From: Candidatus Aalborgicola danicus
GTDB taxonomy: Bacteria > Pseudomonadota > Gammaproteobacteria > Burkholderiales > Burkholderiaceae_C
Direction: 5' to 3'
Assembly (NCBI GenBank): GCA_016703945.1
Contig: JADJBC010000044.1
Location: 310,001-374,000, forward strand
Length of the DNA: 64,000 nt
Under the pieces are notes generated by a model that worked only from the letters and a program-made list of their open reading frames with translations, did no database searches and was not told the DNA's origin. The position numbers and the translations under genes were made by a program. This document shows positions 28,337 through 37,270 of the stretch, one piece after another; position 1 is the stretch's first letter, and every line of letters starts with the position of its first letter.

Positions 28337-28879
28337 TTAGGCCCCAGGCGCGGGAATGAAGGAGAACACGCAAGCATCGACCGGCCTTCCGTGAAGTTGC
28401 AACCGGTTTCTGGCCGTGCACTCCAGCGTAGCACCGGCCCTGCGTGCGACCGATAGGCTTGCCCCGTTGCTCACCGCTGCCACTATCTCGACCCGCGTAA
28501 GACCGAGTCCGTTGAACGCGTAGTTGCGAAGCGCAGCGACGGCAGCAGTAGCGACCCCTTGACGCTGAGCTGACTCTCGGACCCAGTAGCCGAGATTGCA
28601 GAAGTTGTACACCTTGTTGAACTGGTTCAGACCAGCTGCGCCGACGAAGCGACCAGTCGCCGATGAGAAGATACCGAACTCGTAACCAGTGCCTTCGGCG
28701 CGGCTGACCTCACATGCTCGAATCCAGGCAATGGCTTCTGCATGTGAGTAGCTGGATGTCGCCCAATTCATCCAGGCACCAACCGTAGCCGCAGATTCGT
28801 GTACGGCCTCTACGATGGATGGAACATCTTCATCTGATGTAGGGCGGAGGACGAAATTTCCGGAGTCGAGGGACAGCAT
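28337..28879 (-). CDS. RimJ/RimL-type GNAT acetyltransferase
   Basis: The 180-aa protein has the RimJ/RimL layout: NFVLRPTSDEDVPSIVEAVHESA at the N-terminus, GRFVGAAGLNQFNKVYNFCNLGYWVRESAQRQGVATAA with the acetyl-CoA loop, and ARRAGATLECTARNRL. It may acetylate a protein N-terminus or a small molecule. GTTAGGC lies just before its start (28888-28894 read on the minus strand) and GCCTAAC contains its stop (28336-28342), as in integron cassettes. Confidence 0.85.
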   Translation of the reverse strand: MLSLDSGNFVLRPTSDEDVPSIVEAVHESAATVGAWMNWATSSYSHAEAIAWIRACEVSRAEGTGYEFGIFSSATGRFVGAAGLNQFNKVYNFCNLGYWVRESAQRQGVATAAVAALRNYAFNGLGLTRVEIVAAVSNGASLSVARRAGATLECTARNRLQLHGRPVDACVFSFIPAPGA

Positions 28880-28887
28880 TCTCTAGG

Positions 28888-28944
28888 GCCTAACAAATGC
28901 ATTTCACAAAGTCTGCAAAGTGCTTCAGGCAATTCTAGGCGTGA
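28888..28944 (-). other. attC-like inverted repeat
   Basis: On the + strand GCCTAACAAATGC is matched 30-40 nt further on by the roughly complementary TGCTTCAGGCAATTCTAGGC, giving an imperfect hairpin of about 57 nt. The outer box is GTTAGGC/GCCTAGA on the minus strand, so only one box is canonical. Size and position directly upstream of a GNAT gene suit an integron recombination site, but no integrase gene is present. Confidence 0.35.
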
Positions 28945-28957
28945 AGCACCGCAGGCC

Positions 28958-29036
28958 GCAGAGATTGGGGCAGGGGGCCGCGCCGATTTGTGGGCGTTTG
29001 ACACCATGAGGCGCGGCCCCCTGTCCCAATCTCTGC
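28958..29036. repeat. Long hairpin element, copy 1
   Basis: Two 27-nt arms (28958-28984 and 29010-29036) are complementary except for one position, around a 25-nt loop that begins GATTT and ends ATGA. A second hairpin with the same loop length and similar loop sequence lies at 58842-58910. A mobile or regulatory repeat is more likely than a terminator because no T-run follows. Confidence 0.8.
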
Positions 29037-29051
29037 CCCAGGCATCACATC

Positions 29052-29099
29052 GCTATCATTTGTATAGCGGCATGCGCTTATTCCACGAGGCTACAGGCC
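29052..29099 (+). repeat. Dispersed CCACGTGG-core intergenic repeat, copy D (degenerate)
   Basis: GCTATCATTTGTATAGC is followed by GCGCTTATTCCACGAGGCT, which matches the consensus except for the loss of part of the CACGTGG core. It lies immediately downstream of the MFS gene stop and of hairpin copy 1. Confidence 0.7.
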
Positions 29100-29107
29100 G
29101 ATTTGGC

Positions 29108-30307
29108 TTATGAACTCTGCCCAGAATACCGCCGCAGACGCCCCATCCGCCAGGCCGCCAGTGCAACGATGCCCGCCAGCACCAAGCCCGAGAGTTGAAT
29201 CGCCGAAGTCACTCCCACGCCATTCACCAACGCCCCCGCCGCCACACCCGACAGAGCGGGCACGACTTGCGATGTGATGGAGTACATGCTCATGACCCGC
29301 CCGCGCATGGCGACGGGGGCCTGGGCCTGGATGCCGGAGACCACCAGGCTGATGACCATGCCGCCGGTGATGCCCACGCAGGCCAGTGTGGCCGCGGACA
29401 GCGCCACGCTGGTAATCTGGCTCAGTGACGCAAACACCAGGTAGGTGGCGATGATGCCTGCAAACACGAACGACCCATGGTGCACGCGGCGAGCCAGGAC
29501 CAGTGCCGATATGCCGCCGGTGATCAGGGACAGGGCCATCAGGCCCAGGTAGGCACCGCGCGGCAGTTCGCTCAAATGCAGCACCTCGCGCGCCAGCTTG
29601 GGTAAAAGGATTTGCAGCGGCCCGGTCATGGCATAGGCCAGCACGGCGGCCAGCATCAGTTGCTTGAGCAGCGGGTCGGCACCCACCACGCGAAAGCCTT
29701 CGCCAATGTCCGCCCACACCGAGTTACCGCTGGGTGTGGCATTGGCCTGTGTGCGCAAGTTGGCGATCAGCATGGAGGACAGCACAAAGCCCGCCGCCGC
29801 CAGCGCAATGACCGCGCCCCAGCCCGCGCGGCTGCGCACCACGCCGATCAGCAGCGGCGCCAGGCCAAAGCCCACCAGCACCTGCAGGTTGAAGATGATG
29901 GCGGCCGGGCGCAGCTCGTCAGGCCGTGCCATTTGCGCCAGCGTGGTCAGCCGCGCAGGGCCGACAAACGACCAGGCCAGGCCACCCAGAAAAGCACCGC
30001 CCAGCACCCAGGCCACCCGCGCTTCTGAGCTGGCACCACCCTGCGCCCACCACAGGCAGGCCAAGCCCGCCAGGAACAAGGCTTGTGCCGCGTGGATGAC
30101 GCGGTGCGGCGGCATACGGTCGCACACCACGCCGGCAAACCAGCCAAACACGATGCTGCTGCCAAAGGCCAGGCCAAAGCCTATGCCCGACAGCAGGTCC
30201 GAGCCCACCGCCTCCTGCAGGTACAGGATGACGGTGTAGTTGAACATGTGGCCGGCGGTGAACGCCAGCAGGCAGGACACGAAGAATGGCCCCAGACGAC
30301 CCATCAT
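29108..30307 (-). CDS. Major facilitator superfamily transporter
   Basis: The 399-aa protein has about 12 hydrophobic segments and the MFS inter-helix motif (WFAGVVCDRMPPHRVIHA, a variant of G-D-R). It resembles the MFS_3/enterobactin-exporter-like (EntS) group. It is an inner-membrane transporter with unknown substrate. Its ATG overlaps the stop of the beta-propeller gene by 4 nt, placing it last in a five-gene operon. Confidence 0.88.
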   Translation of the reverse strand: MMGRLGPFFVSCLLAFTAGHMFNYTVILYLQEAVGSDLLSGIGFGLAFGSSIVFGWFAGVVCDRMPPHRVIHAAQALFLAGLACLWWAQGGASSEARVAWVLGGAFLGGLAWSFVGPARLTTLAQMARPDELRPAAIIFNLQVLVGFGLAPLLIGVVRSRAGWGAVIALAAAGFVLSSMLIANLRTQANATPSGNSVWADIGEGFRVVGADPLLKQLMLAAVLAYAMTGPLQILLPKLAREVLHLSELPRGAYLGLMALSLITGGISALVLARRVHHGSFVFAGIIATYLVFASLSQITSVALSAATLACVGITGGMVISLVVSGIQAQAPVAMRGRVMSMYSITSQVVPALSGVAAGALVNGVGVTSAIQLSGLVLAGIVALAAWRMGRLRRYSGQSS

Positions 30308-32118
30308 CGCGCGGCACCCTCGGGGTTGAGCTGGATGAAGGTGGGTTGGTAGTCTTCAATGTGCCAGGACGGGAAGCTGCCATTGGTCAGCAGCACGCGG
30401 CCATCGTCGGTGAACTCCACATCGCGTGTGAAGGTGGCCTTGCGCGGCAGCGGGAAGTGGGTCCATTTTCCTGACGCAATGTCCAGCCGGTGCACGCCAT
30501 CGGAGTTGGTGCCGGTGACCCAGAGCTGGTGGCGCTTGCGGTCCACGTTCAGCGAATACGGCGTGTCGCTGCCTACCGGCTGCACCGGCAGGTTGAAGGT
30601 GGTGAACTGGGACTTGGAGGGCTCATAACGCAGCACGGCCGATTCACTGAACATGCCTATCCACAGATTGCCATCGCGGTCGGCGCGCAGGCGGCGTGGG
30701 TACTTCAGCGGCGTGGGGATCATCGTGATGGCGCCCGTGGCGGGGTCCAGCGAGGCGATCTCGTTGGTGTGCAGGCGGGCCACCCAGACCTTGCCGTCGG
30801 GCGTGACTTCAATGCCGTAGGGCAGGGGCACGCCGGTGGAAACGTGGTCAATCTTGACCCAGTTGGTGACGGGCAGGCCCCAGCCGATCAGCTTGAAGAA
30901 GAAGGGCGTCATCTTCACCGTCATCTTCTCCATGAAGGAGCGAAACGGCAGGTCATAGGTGGTGAACTTGCCCGATGCGCGGTCCAGCATGCCAATCTGG
31001 TTGCTGAGGGCCAGCGTGAACCACACGCGGTTCTTGGCATCCATGCGCACGGTGTGCGGGTAGAAGCCGCTGCCGATTTCGTGGTTGATGAACTGCTTGG
31101 TCTTGGGGTCGAACTCGATCAGGCGGCGCTGGTAGGACGGCGTGATGAAGATGTGGCCGTCGCTGGGTGCCTCCACCAGCGAGTGGATGCCCTGGTAGGT
31201 CTCGTGCTTGGGAAAGTCGCGCAGGCGCCCGGCCAGCAGACCGCCCAGGTTATCGCCGGGTTGCGGTGGCACACGGTACACGGTGTAGGCGCCGGTCTGG
31301 GTGTTGATCTCGTACAGGCGGTCCTGCAGGTTGTCGCCAACATAGACCAGTCCGTTGCTGTGTTGCACAAAGTCATGCATCTGCGAGAAGCGGTCGCCAA
31401 TTGGCAGCTCGGTGATGGCGGCCTGGGCCAGCTCCGGCACCCACGGCGTGCCTGCCGGCACCTTCTCGGGGTGGGCGTTGATGTCCCTCCAGTGGGCTTC
31501 CAGCAGGGCGGGCATTTCCTTCTGTGCCTCGGTGGACAGGCGCGCGCCATAGCGCACCATGCGGTGGATGGTGGTGGCCCATTCCTCGGCACTGCGCTCG
31601 CGGCGCAGGAAGGCGGAGCCCTGTTGGTGGCAGAAGCCGCACTGCGCCATGAACTCCTTCTTCAGGTCGTCGCGTCCGGCCAGCAGCGTGGAGGTCCAGG
31701 CGTTGGACGGGCGTTGCTCGGTCAGGGCCTTGGGGTCGGTCTCGGCCTCCATGCGCCAGGAAGAGGGTTTGGCCAGAGCGGCGGGGGTAATGACCACGTC
31801 CTTGAAGCCGGGCTTGCGCAGACGTACCTGGTAGTCGCCCCCCAGCTTCTGGGCGTCGTCGGGCAGGCGCACACGGCCCTGGGCGTCGGTGAAGCGGGTG
31901 TGCTCCAACGTGCCCTGCTGCAGCTTGCCGGATGCGGCGTAGCCGTTGTCGGAATCGTCAATCTTGGTGGGCTGCGTGGCGCTGCGCGTCACCATCACCA
32001 ACGGCAGGGGCTTGCCGTCGGGGCCACTGACGGTGAAGTCGGCGGCGTGTGCGCCGGCCAGTGCCATGACCAGCAGCAGCGTGCCGATCCCCAAGGTCTT
32101 TGCAAAGGTTTTGTGCAT
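30304..32118 (-). CDS. Exported beta-propeller protein with a haem-c-type site (Vgb/SMP-30-like)
   Basis: The 604-aa precursor has a signal peptide (IGTLLLVMALAGAHAAD). A carboxypeptidase-regulatory-like domain (about 25-110) precedes a CGFCH motif in EFMAQCGFCHQQGSAFLRRER. A six- or seven-bladed propeller follows with NHL/Vgb-type repeats (HTVRMDAKNRVWFTLALSNQIGMLD, PYGIEVTPDGKVWVARLHTNEIASLDP). The CxxCH could bind haem c. Streptogramin-lyase annotation is common for this fold but need not be right. It overlaps the MFS gene by 4 nt and follows the SDR gene by 18 nt. Confidence 0.75.
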   Translation of the reverse strand: MHKTFAKTLGIGTLLLVMALAGAHAADFTVSGPDGKPLPLVMVTRSATQPTKIDDSDNGYAASGKLQQGTLEHTRFTDAQGRVRLPDDAQKLGGDYQVRLRKPGFKDVVITPAALAKPSSWRMEAETDPKALTEQRPSNAWTSTLLAGRDDLKKEFMAQCGFCHQQGSAFLRRERSAEEWATTIHRMVRYGARLSTEAQKEMPALLEAHWRDINAHPEKVPAGTPWVPELAQAAITELPIGDRFSQMHDFVQHSNGLVYVGDNLQDRLYEINTQTGAYTVYRVPPQPGDNLGGLLAGRLRDFPKHETYQGIHSLVEAPSDGHIFITPSYQRRLIEFDPKTKQFINHEIGSGFYPHTVRMDAKNRVWFTLALSNQIGMLDRASGKFTTYDLPFRSFMEKMTVKMTPFFFKLIGWGLPVTNWVKIDHVSTGVPLPYGIEVTPDGKVWVARLHTNEIASLDPATGAITMIPTPLKYPRRLRADRDGNLWIGMFSESAVLRYEPSKSQFTTFNLPVQPVGSDTPYSLNVDRKRHQLWVTGTNSDGVHRLDIASGKWTHFPLPRKATFTRDVEFTDDGRVLLTNGSFPSWHIEDYQPTFIQLNPEGAAR

Positions 32119-32136
32119 GGTGCGGTGTCTCCCCGT

Positions 32137-32973
32137 TCAAGGTGTTGTGTTTGGAAAAATCTCGGCCTGCAGGCGCCGCTTCATGATGGCGGCATAACGC
32201 GTGGGCCACAGGCGCGACAGCCACCAGGCGGCCTTGGCCGTGAAGCTGAACAGCAGCAGCTGGCGTCGCTGTTGTGCGGCTTGCAGGATGGCGGTGGCTA
32301 CCTCGGCCGGCTGTGTGGTCTGGCCGGTGGTCTTGCGCGCCTGGGTTGCGGGTTGGCCATCAGCGCCCAGCGCGGCGCGGGCTATACCGGTGTCAATGAA
32401 GGAAGGGCAGACGATCAGTACGTCCACGCCATCGTCCTGCACCTCGGTGCGCAGGCTGTCAAAGAAGCCGTGTAGTGCGTGCTTGCTGGCGGCGTAGCCG
32501 GTGCGTCCTATCAGTGGTGAGAATCCGGCCACGCTGGAGATGGCAATCACCATGCCTTTGCGTTGCCGCAGGCTGGCAAGGGCGGCGTGCGTGCAGTGCA
32601 CCGCGCCAAAGAAATTGACGTCCATGACCCGGCGCAGCACATCGACCTGGGTGTCGGCAAAGGCGCTGCGGTGGGCGATGCCGGCGTTGTTGATGAGCAC
32701 GTCGATGCCGCCAAAACGCGCCGTGGCCTGTGCCATGGCCGCTTCGCATGCGGGCAGTTGCGTGACATCGCACACTGCGGTCAGCAGCGAAGGCGTGTGG
32801 TTGGGCGCGCTGGTGAAGATGCCGTGCTGCAGTGCGTCCAGCGCCTGTGCATCGCGGTCCAGTGCGACCACCCTGGAGCCTGCCTGCAAAAACGCGTGCA
32901 CCAGCGCCTGGCCCAGGCCGCCTGCGGCGCCGGTGATGACCACACAGCGGTCCTTGAAGCTGCGCAGGCTCAT
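32137..32973 (-). CDS. Short-chain dehydrogenase/reductase
   Basis: The 278-aa protein has the classical SDR motifs: TGAAGGLGQA for cofactor binding, NNAGIAH, the catalytic Ser in ISSVAGFSPLIG, and YAASKHA with Tyr and Lys. An acidic residue (ALDRDAQAL) at the end of strand 2 suggests NAD(H). The substrate is unknown; the C-terminal LWPTRYAAIMKRRL is typical of the larger single-domain SDRs. Its start overlaps the stop of the epimerase gene by 4 nt. Confidence 0.88.
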   Translation of the reverse strand: MSLRSFKDRCVVITGAAGGLGQALVHAFLQAGSRVVALDRDAQALDALQHGIFTSAPNHTPSLLTAVCDVTQLPACEAAMAQATARFGGIDVLINNAGIAHRSAFADTQVDVLRRVMDVNFFGAVHCTHAALASLRQRKGMVIAISSVAGFSPLIGRTGYAASKHALHGFFDSLRTEVQDDGVDVLIVCPSFIDTGIARAALGADGQPATQARKTTGQTTQPAEVATAILQAAQQRRQLLLFSFTAKAAWWLSRLWPTRYAAIMKRRLQAEIFPNTTP

Positions 32974-33954
32974 ACCGTCCCGGCGCGCTGCTTCTCACGC
33001 GCGGCACGGTAGATCTCGAAGACTTCCGCCGAGGTATAGGTCGGCGTGTAGCCAAACACGGTCTTGAGCCGGGTGTTGAGCAGCACCGGGCGGTAGCGGA
33101 GGAAGTCCAACTGCTCGGGGCCGTATTGCGTCAGACCCAAGGGCTTCAAAATTGATAGCGCTCCACGCAATAGCCACGAGGGCAAGCGCCTGGTTTTCTT
33201 GCCAAGTCTTTGGGCAATCTCATGGATGGTCAGCGCACCATCACCCGCCACGTTGTAGATGCCAGCAGGCCCATCTCGATACGGCGCGCAGGATGATGCC
33301 GACCACGTCCTGGTCCCAGATGAAGACAAACGGGCTGTCCGAGCCTTGTATGGCCAGCAGGCGCGGCTTCTCGAACATGTCGGTGATCTGGTTGTGCACC
33401 GTGGGGCCGAGGATGGTGCCAATGCGCAGCACCACCTGCTCCAACGCCGGGTGCTCCATGCGGTAGTTCGCCAGCATCTCTTCCACCAGGCGCTTGTGGT
33501 GCGAATAGGCGAAGACTTCGTTGCCGCGCACCGGCATGTCTTCCGTCAGCCACGGCGCGTTGTCAAAGTGGTAGCCATAGGCCGCACCGCTGCTGGACAC
33601 CACGATGCGTTTAACCCCGTGCTGCACGCAGGCATCCAGCAGCTTGCGCGTGCCGTTCACATCCACGTCGTATTCAAAATCGCGCGTGTGCGCCTTGCCC
33701 GAGGGCATGATGGCCGCCAGATGCACCACCACGTCGATGCGGTGCAGCGCGATGGCCTCGGCCAGTTGGGGCGAGCGGATGTCGCAGGCCAGGTAGTCCA
33801 CCTGCGGCAGGCGCACGGCCGGTTCGCGCAGGTCGTGCGCGACGATAAGCGCGGGGCGCTCGCCGCCGGGCAGCGCCGCCAACCGTGCCACCACCTGGCT
33901 GCCCAGGTAGCCACCACCACCGGTGACCAGAATGCGGGTGTTGGCCAGCGTCAC
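32970..33954 (-). pseudogene. NAD-dependent epimerase/dehydratase, frameshifted
   Basis: The 5' part (GTG start at 33954 overlapping the symporter stop) encodes the Rossmann motif ILVTGGGGYLGS, SSSGAAYG and the YSHHK catalytic pair, ending ...DQDVVGIILRAV. The continuation, RDGPAGIYNVAGDGALTIHEIAQRLGK to the stop at 32970, lies in another frame. The shift is near 33275-33285. Overlaps at both ends are kept, so either the gene broke recently or the base count is wrong here. If intact it would be a protein of about 328 aa acting on a nucleotide sugar or a steroid-like alcohol. Confidence 0.8.
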
Positions 33955-34880
33955 TTTGCAGCTCCCGACCAGGGCGCCAGCGGCAGGGGCGGGCGGTTCT
34001 TCCAGTAGGTGGCCAGCGTCAGCCCGGCCACGATATGCCAGATGCCCCACCACGCCGTGACGATGGCCATGCCGCCCAGCCCGCCAAAGAAGTTGAAGAT
34101 CAAAATCAGCCCCAGGCCCGAGTTCTGAATGCCCATCTCAAACGTGATGGCGCGGCGATCACGCTCGGGCAGCCCCACCGCTGCCGACAAGCCGTAGCCG
34201 GTGACCAGCGCCATCAGGTTGTGGATGAACACCACGCCCACCACCAGCTGGATGTAGTTCAGAAAGTGTTGCAGGTTGGCCGCCAATGCACCACCGATGA
34301 ACGCGATCAGGATCACGAACGACAAAATCTTCATGGGTTTTTGCGCCTTGTGCGCAAACGCCGGAAACTGCTTGGCCACCCACATGCCCAGCACCAGCGG
34401 CACGCCCAGCAGCATGACGATGACTTCGAGCATCTCCCACGGGCTCATGGCCACTTCCTTCATCAGTCCTGCGGTGATGGGGTGCAGATTGCCCCAGAAG
34501 GCGAAGTTCAGCGGCGTCATGAACAGTGCCACCAAAGTGGACAGCGCGCTCACGCTGACTGACAGCGCCGTGTTGCCCTTGGAGTGGTGCACCAGAAAGT
34601 TGGAGATGTGCCCGGCCGGGCAGCTCGACACCAGAATCATGCCCAATGCAATGCTGGGCTCGGGCCGCAGGATAGACACCAGCACATAGGTCATGGCCGG
34701 GAACAGGATGTGGTGGCCCAGCAGACCCAGCGCCAGCGCCTTGGGCGTGCGTAGCGCAGTCTTGAAGTCCTCCACGCGCAATTCCAGCGCCACGCCAAAC
34801 ATGACTAGGCCCAATACGGCGTTGAGCAGTGTTAGCGTTTGCGGATTGAAGCTCAGGTGTACCTGGTCAATAGGGGCCAT
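33951..34880 (-). CDS. Bile acid:sodium symporter family protein (BASS)
   Basis: The 309-aa protein has about nine to ten membrane segments. The family's conserved ILVSSCPAGHISNFLVHHSKGNTALSVSVSALSTLVA region and FEMGIQNSGLGLIL mark the two unwound sodium/substrate helices. It should import an organic anion with sodium. It is first in the operon that continues with epimerase, SDR, propeller protein and MFS transporter, which suggests import of a cyclic alcohol or steroid-like acid that the enzymes convert; that link is inferred. Confidence 0.87.
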   Translation of the reverse strand: MAPIDQVHLSFNPQTLTLLNAVLGLVMFGVALELRVEDFKTALRTPKALALGLLGHHILFPAMTYVLVSILRPEPSIALGMILVSSCPAGHISNFLVHHSKGNTALSVSVSALSTLVALFMTPLNFAFWGNLHPITAGLMKEVAMSPWEMLEVIVMLLGVPLVLGMWVAKQFPAFAHKAQKPMKILSFVILIAFIGGALAANLQHFLNYIQLVVGVVFIHNLMALVTGYGLSAAVGLPERDRRAITFEMGIQNSGLGLILIFNFFGGLGGMAIVTAWWGIWHIVAGLTLATYWKNRPPLPLAPWSGAAK

Positions 34881-35055
34881 GTGTTTGTCTCCTTGTTGTC
34901 TCGTTGTGGGGCAACTTTAGGGCAAAGGCACTCACCTGTCATGTGTCATGCGGGACATCGCGGCTGCAATGTGCGTCGTCGTACGACTGAGGTTACCAAA
35001 CTGCCAGGGCTGCGCTCGGTGTACGACAATCCACCCCAATCAGAAATTGCCGATT

Positions 35056-35988
35056 GTGGGCAAGTCTGACGCGAAGCCCGAATTTTCAGTGCCCTCCATC
35101 CACGCCATCATCGTCACCTACAACGCCGATCCAGTGCTGTTGGAGCGCCTGCTCGCAGCGTTGGCACCCCAGGTGGCAGGGGGTGTAGTGGTCAACAACG
35201 GGGCGCATTTGCCTTTGTCACGTACGGCGTTGCAAGAACGCGGTTTTGATCTGTTGACCCTGATGGAGAATCGCGGCATTGCCGCCGCTCTGAACGCCGG
35301 ATTCGACTGGGCTTGCCGCCACGGCGCAGAGTTTGTCGTCACCTTTGACCAGGATAGCGAACCGGCACCTGACATGATCGTGGACTTGGTCCAAGCCTGG
35401 CAAACGCTTGCACGTCAGGGTGTGGCGGTTGGCGCGATCGGCCCTGAACAGGTGGACAGCCGGACCGCAAGGCGTGCTGCATTCATGGCGCCGATTCGAT
35501 GGCGTCGCAGCAAGTTGTCCCCCGTCGCTGGACAGGTGGTGGAGGTCGATCATCTGATTACTTCGGGTTGCCTGACCACAATCCACGCCTGGCGTCAGGC
35601 CGGCCCCTTCTTGGACGACCTGTTTATCGACTATGTAGACATCGAATGGTGTTTGCGTTTGCGCCACAACGGTCTGCGGGTATTTGGTTTGGGTGGGGCC
35701 ATCCTGTACCACGCCATGGGGGATGATGTGAAAGACTGGCGCGGCCAGCAAATACCGCACCACAGTCCCTTACGGCATTACTACCTGATGCGCAATGGTG
35801 CCTACCTTCAGCGACTCTCGCACATTCCATTCGCCTGGAAGGTCTCGGACGCCATTCACATGGTCAAGAAGTTCATCTATTTTTCGTTGCGCAGTCATCC
35901 CAGACGACCCCACATCGCGGCCATGCTGCGCGGGCTGGTTGATGGTTTGCGGAGTCGGATGGGGCCGGCGCGCGACGCCCACGATTGA
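35056..35988 (+). CDS. Family 2 glycosyltransferase (rhamnosyltransferase-like)
   Basis: The 310-aa protein has the GT2 fold: HAIIVTYNADPVLLERLL for nucleotide binding, VTFDQDSEPAPDMI with the metal-binding acidic motif (DQDSE instead of DxD), and LFIDYVDIEWCLRLRHNG near the acceptor site. It resembles rhamnosyltransferases of O-antigen or capsule synthesis. The start is uncertain: GTG at 35056, GTG at 35089 or ATG at 34948 are all in frame and none has a good ribosome site. It stands alone with no other polysaccharide genes nearby. Confidence 0.8.
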   Translation: MGKSDAKPEFSVPSIHAIIVTYNADPVLLERLLAALAPQVAGGVVVNNGAHLPLSRTALQERGFDLLTLMENRGIAAALNAGFDWACRHGAEFVVTFDQDSEPAPDMIVDLVQAWQTLARQGVAVGAIGPEQVDSRTARRAAFMAPIRWRRSKLSPVAGQVVEVDHLITSGCLTTIHAWRQAGPFLDDLFIDYVDIEWCLRLRHNGLRVFGLGGAILYHAMGDDVKDWRGQQIPHHSPLRHYYLMRNGAYLQRLSHIPFAWKVSDAIHMVKKFIYFSLRSHPRRPHIAAMLRGLVDGLRSRMGPARDAHD

Positions 35989-36012
35989 CCGTTGTGCAGA
36001 GCCCGAACTTTC

Positions 36013-36474
36013 TTAATTGCGAAGCTGTGTCTTCAGCGTGGCCAGATTTTCTTCAACCCAGGCACGTCCCTGTGCCAAATCGGAAAAAAGACGAAACTGG
36101 GTGTTGGTCTGCTCAAAGACATCCGCAAATCTTTGAACCATGAAGTTCATGCCTTCCACATCCGAAGTTGCCACCCATGCAATCACCGCCCTTGCGTGGG
36201 TGGACTCAATGAACTTGATGTAGCCATCTCGATAAGCGTCAAAGGCCTCCAATGACATCAAGACACTGTGATGCCAGTGCACGATGACGGCGAAGGTGCC
36301 GCTGGCCTGCCATTTTTCGTAGGCTTTGATGCGCGTGATCCGCAGGGCCTGAAGGGTCTCGATGTTAAAGGGCCCCGCTGCCTCGTAACACAGGATCTCA
36401 CCAACGGACGTCAGCGTGAATTCGCCATGGGGAGCAAATGGCCCGGCGACGTCCCAGCTCGATTTGAGATTCAT
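36013..36474 (-). CDS. Small protein with possible STAS/SpoIIAA-like fold
   Basis: I do not recognise this 153-aa protein with certainty. It alternates strands and helices, with GEILCYEAAGPFNIETLQALR at the front and FVQRFADVFEQTNTQFRLFSDLAQGRAWVEENL at the end. The closing F(x)DxxxAxxW pattern recalls STAS/SEC14-like (SpoIIAA-like) proteins. The ATG begins 1 nt after the SDR gene stop, so it belongs to the thiolase-ligase-SDR operon. A regulatory or acyl-carrier-related role can only be guessed. Confidence 0.6.
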   Translation of the reverse strand: MNLKSSWDVAGPFAPHGEFTLTSVGEILCYEAAGPFNIETLQALRITRIKAYEKWQASGTFAVIVHWHHSVLMSLEAFDAYRDGYIKFIESTHARAVIAWVATSDVEGMNFMVQRFADVFEQTNTQFRLFSDLAQGRAWVEENLATLKTQLRN

Positions 36475-36475
36475 G

Positions 36476-37266
<791 letters not shown>

Positions 37267-37270
<4 letters not shown>

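Noticed and set aside
30490..32475. 661-codon plus-strand frame
   Set aside because: It runs antisense to the beta-propeller and SDR genes; the Val/Gly/His-rich sequence is typical of a GC-rich shadow frame.
33148..33172. Possible further copy of the dispersed repeat in the epimerase gene
   Set aside because: Only AATTGATAGC and CCACG match and the spacing is wrong; the similarity is too short.
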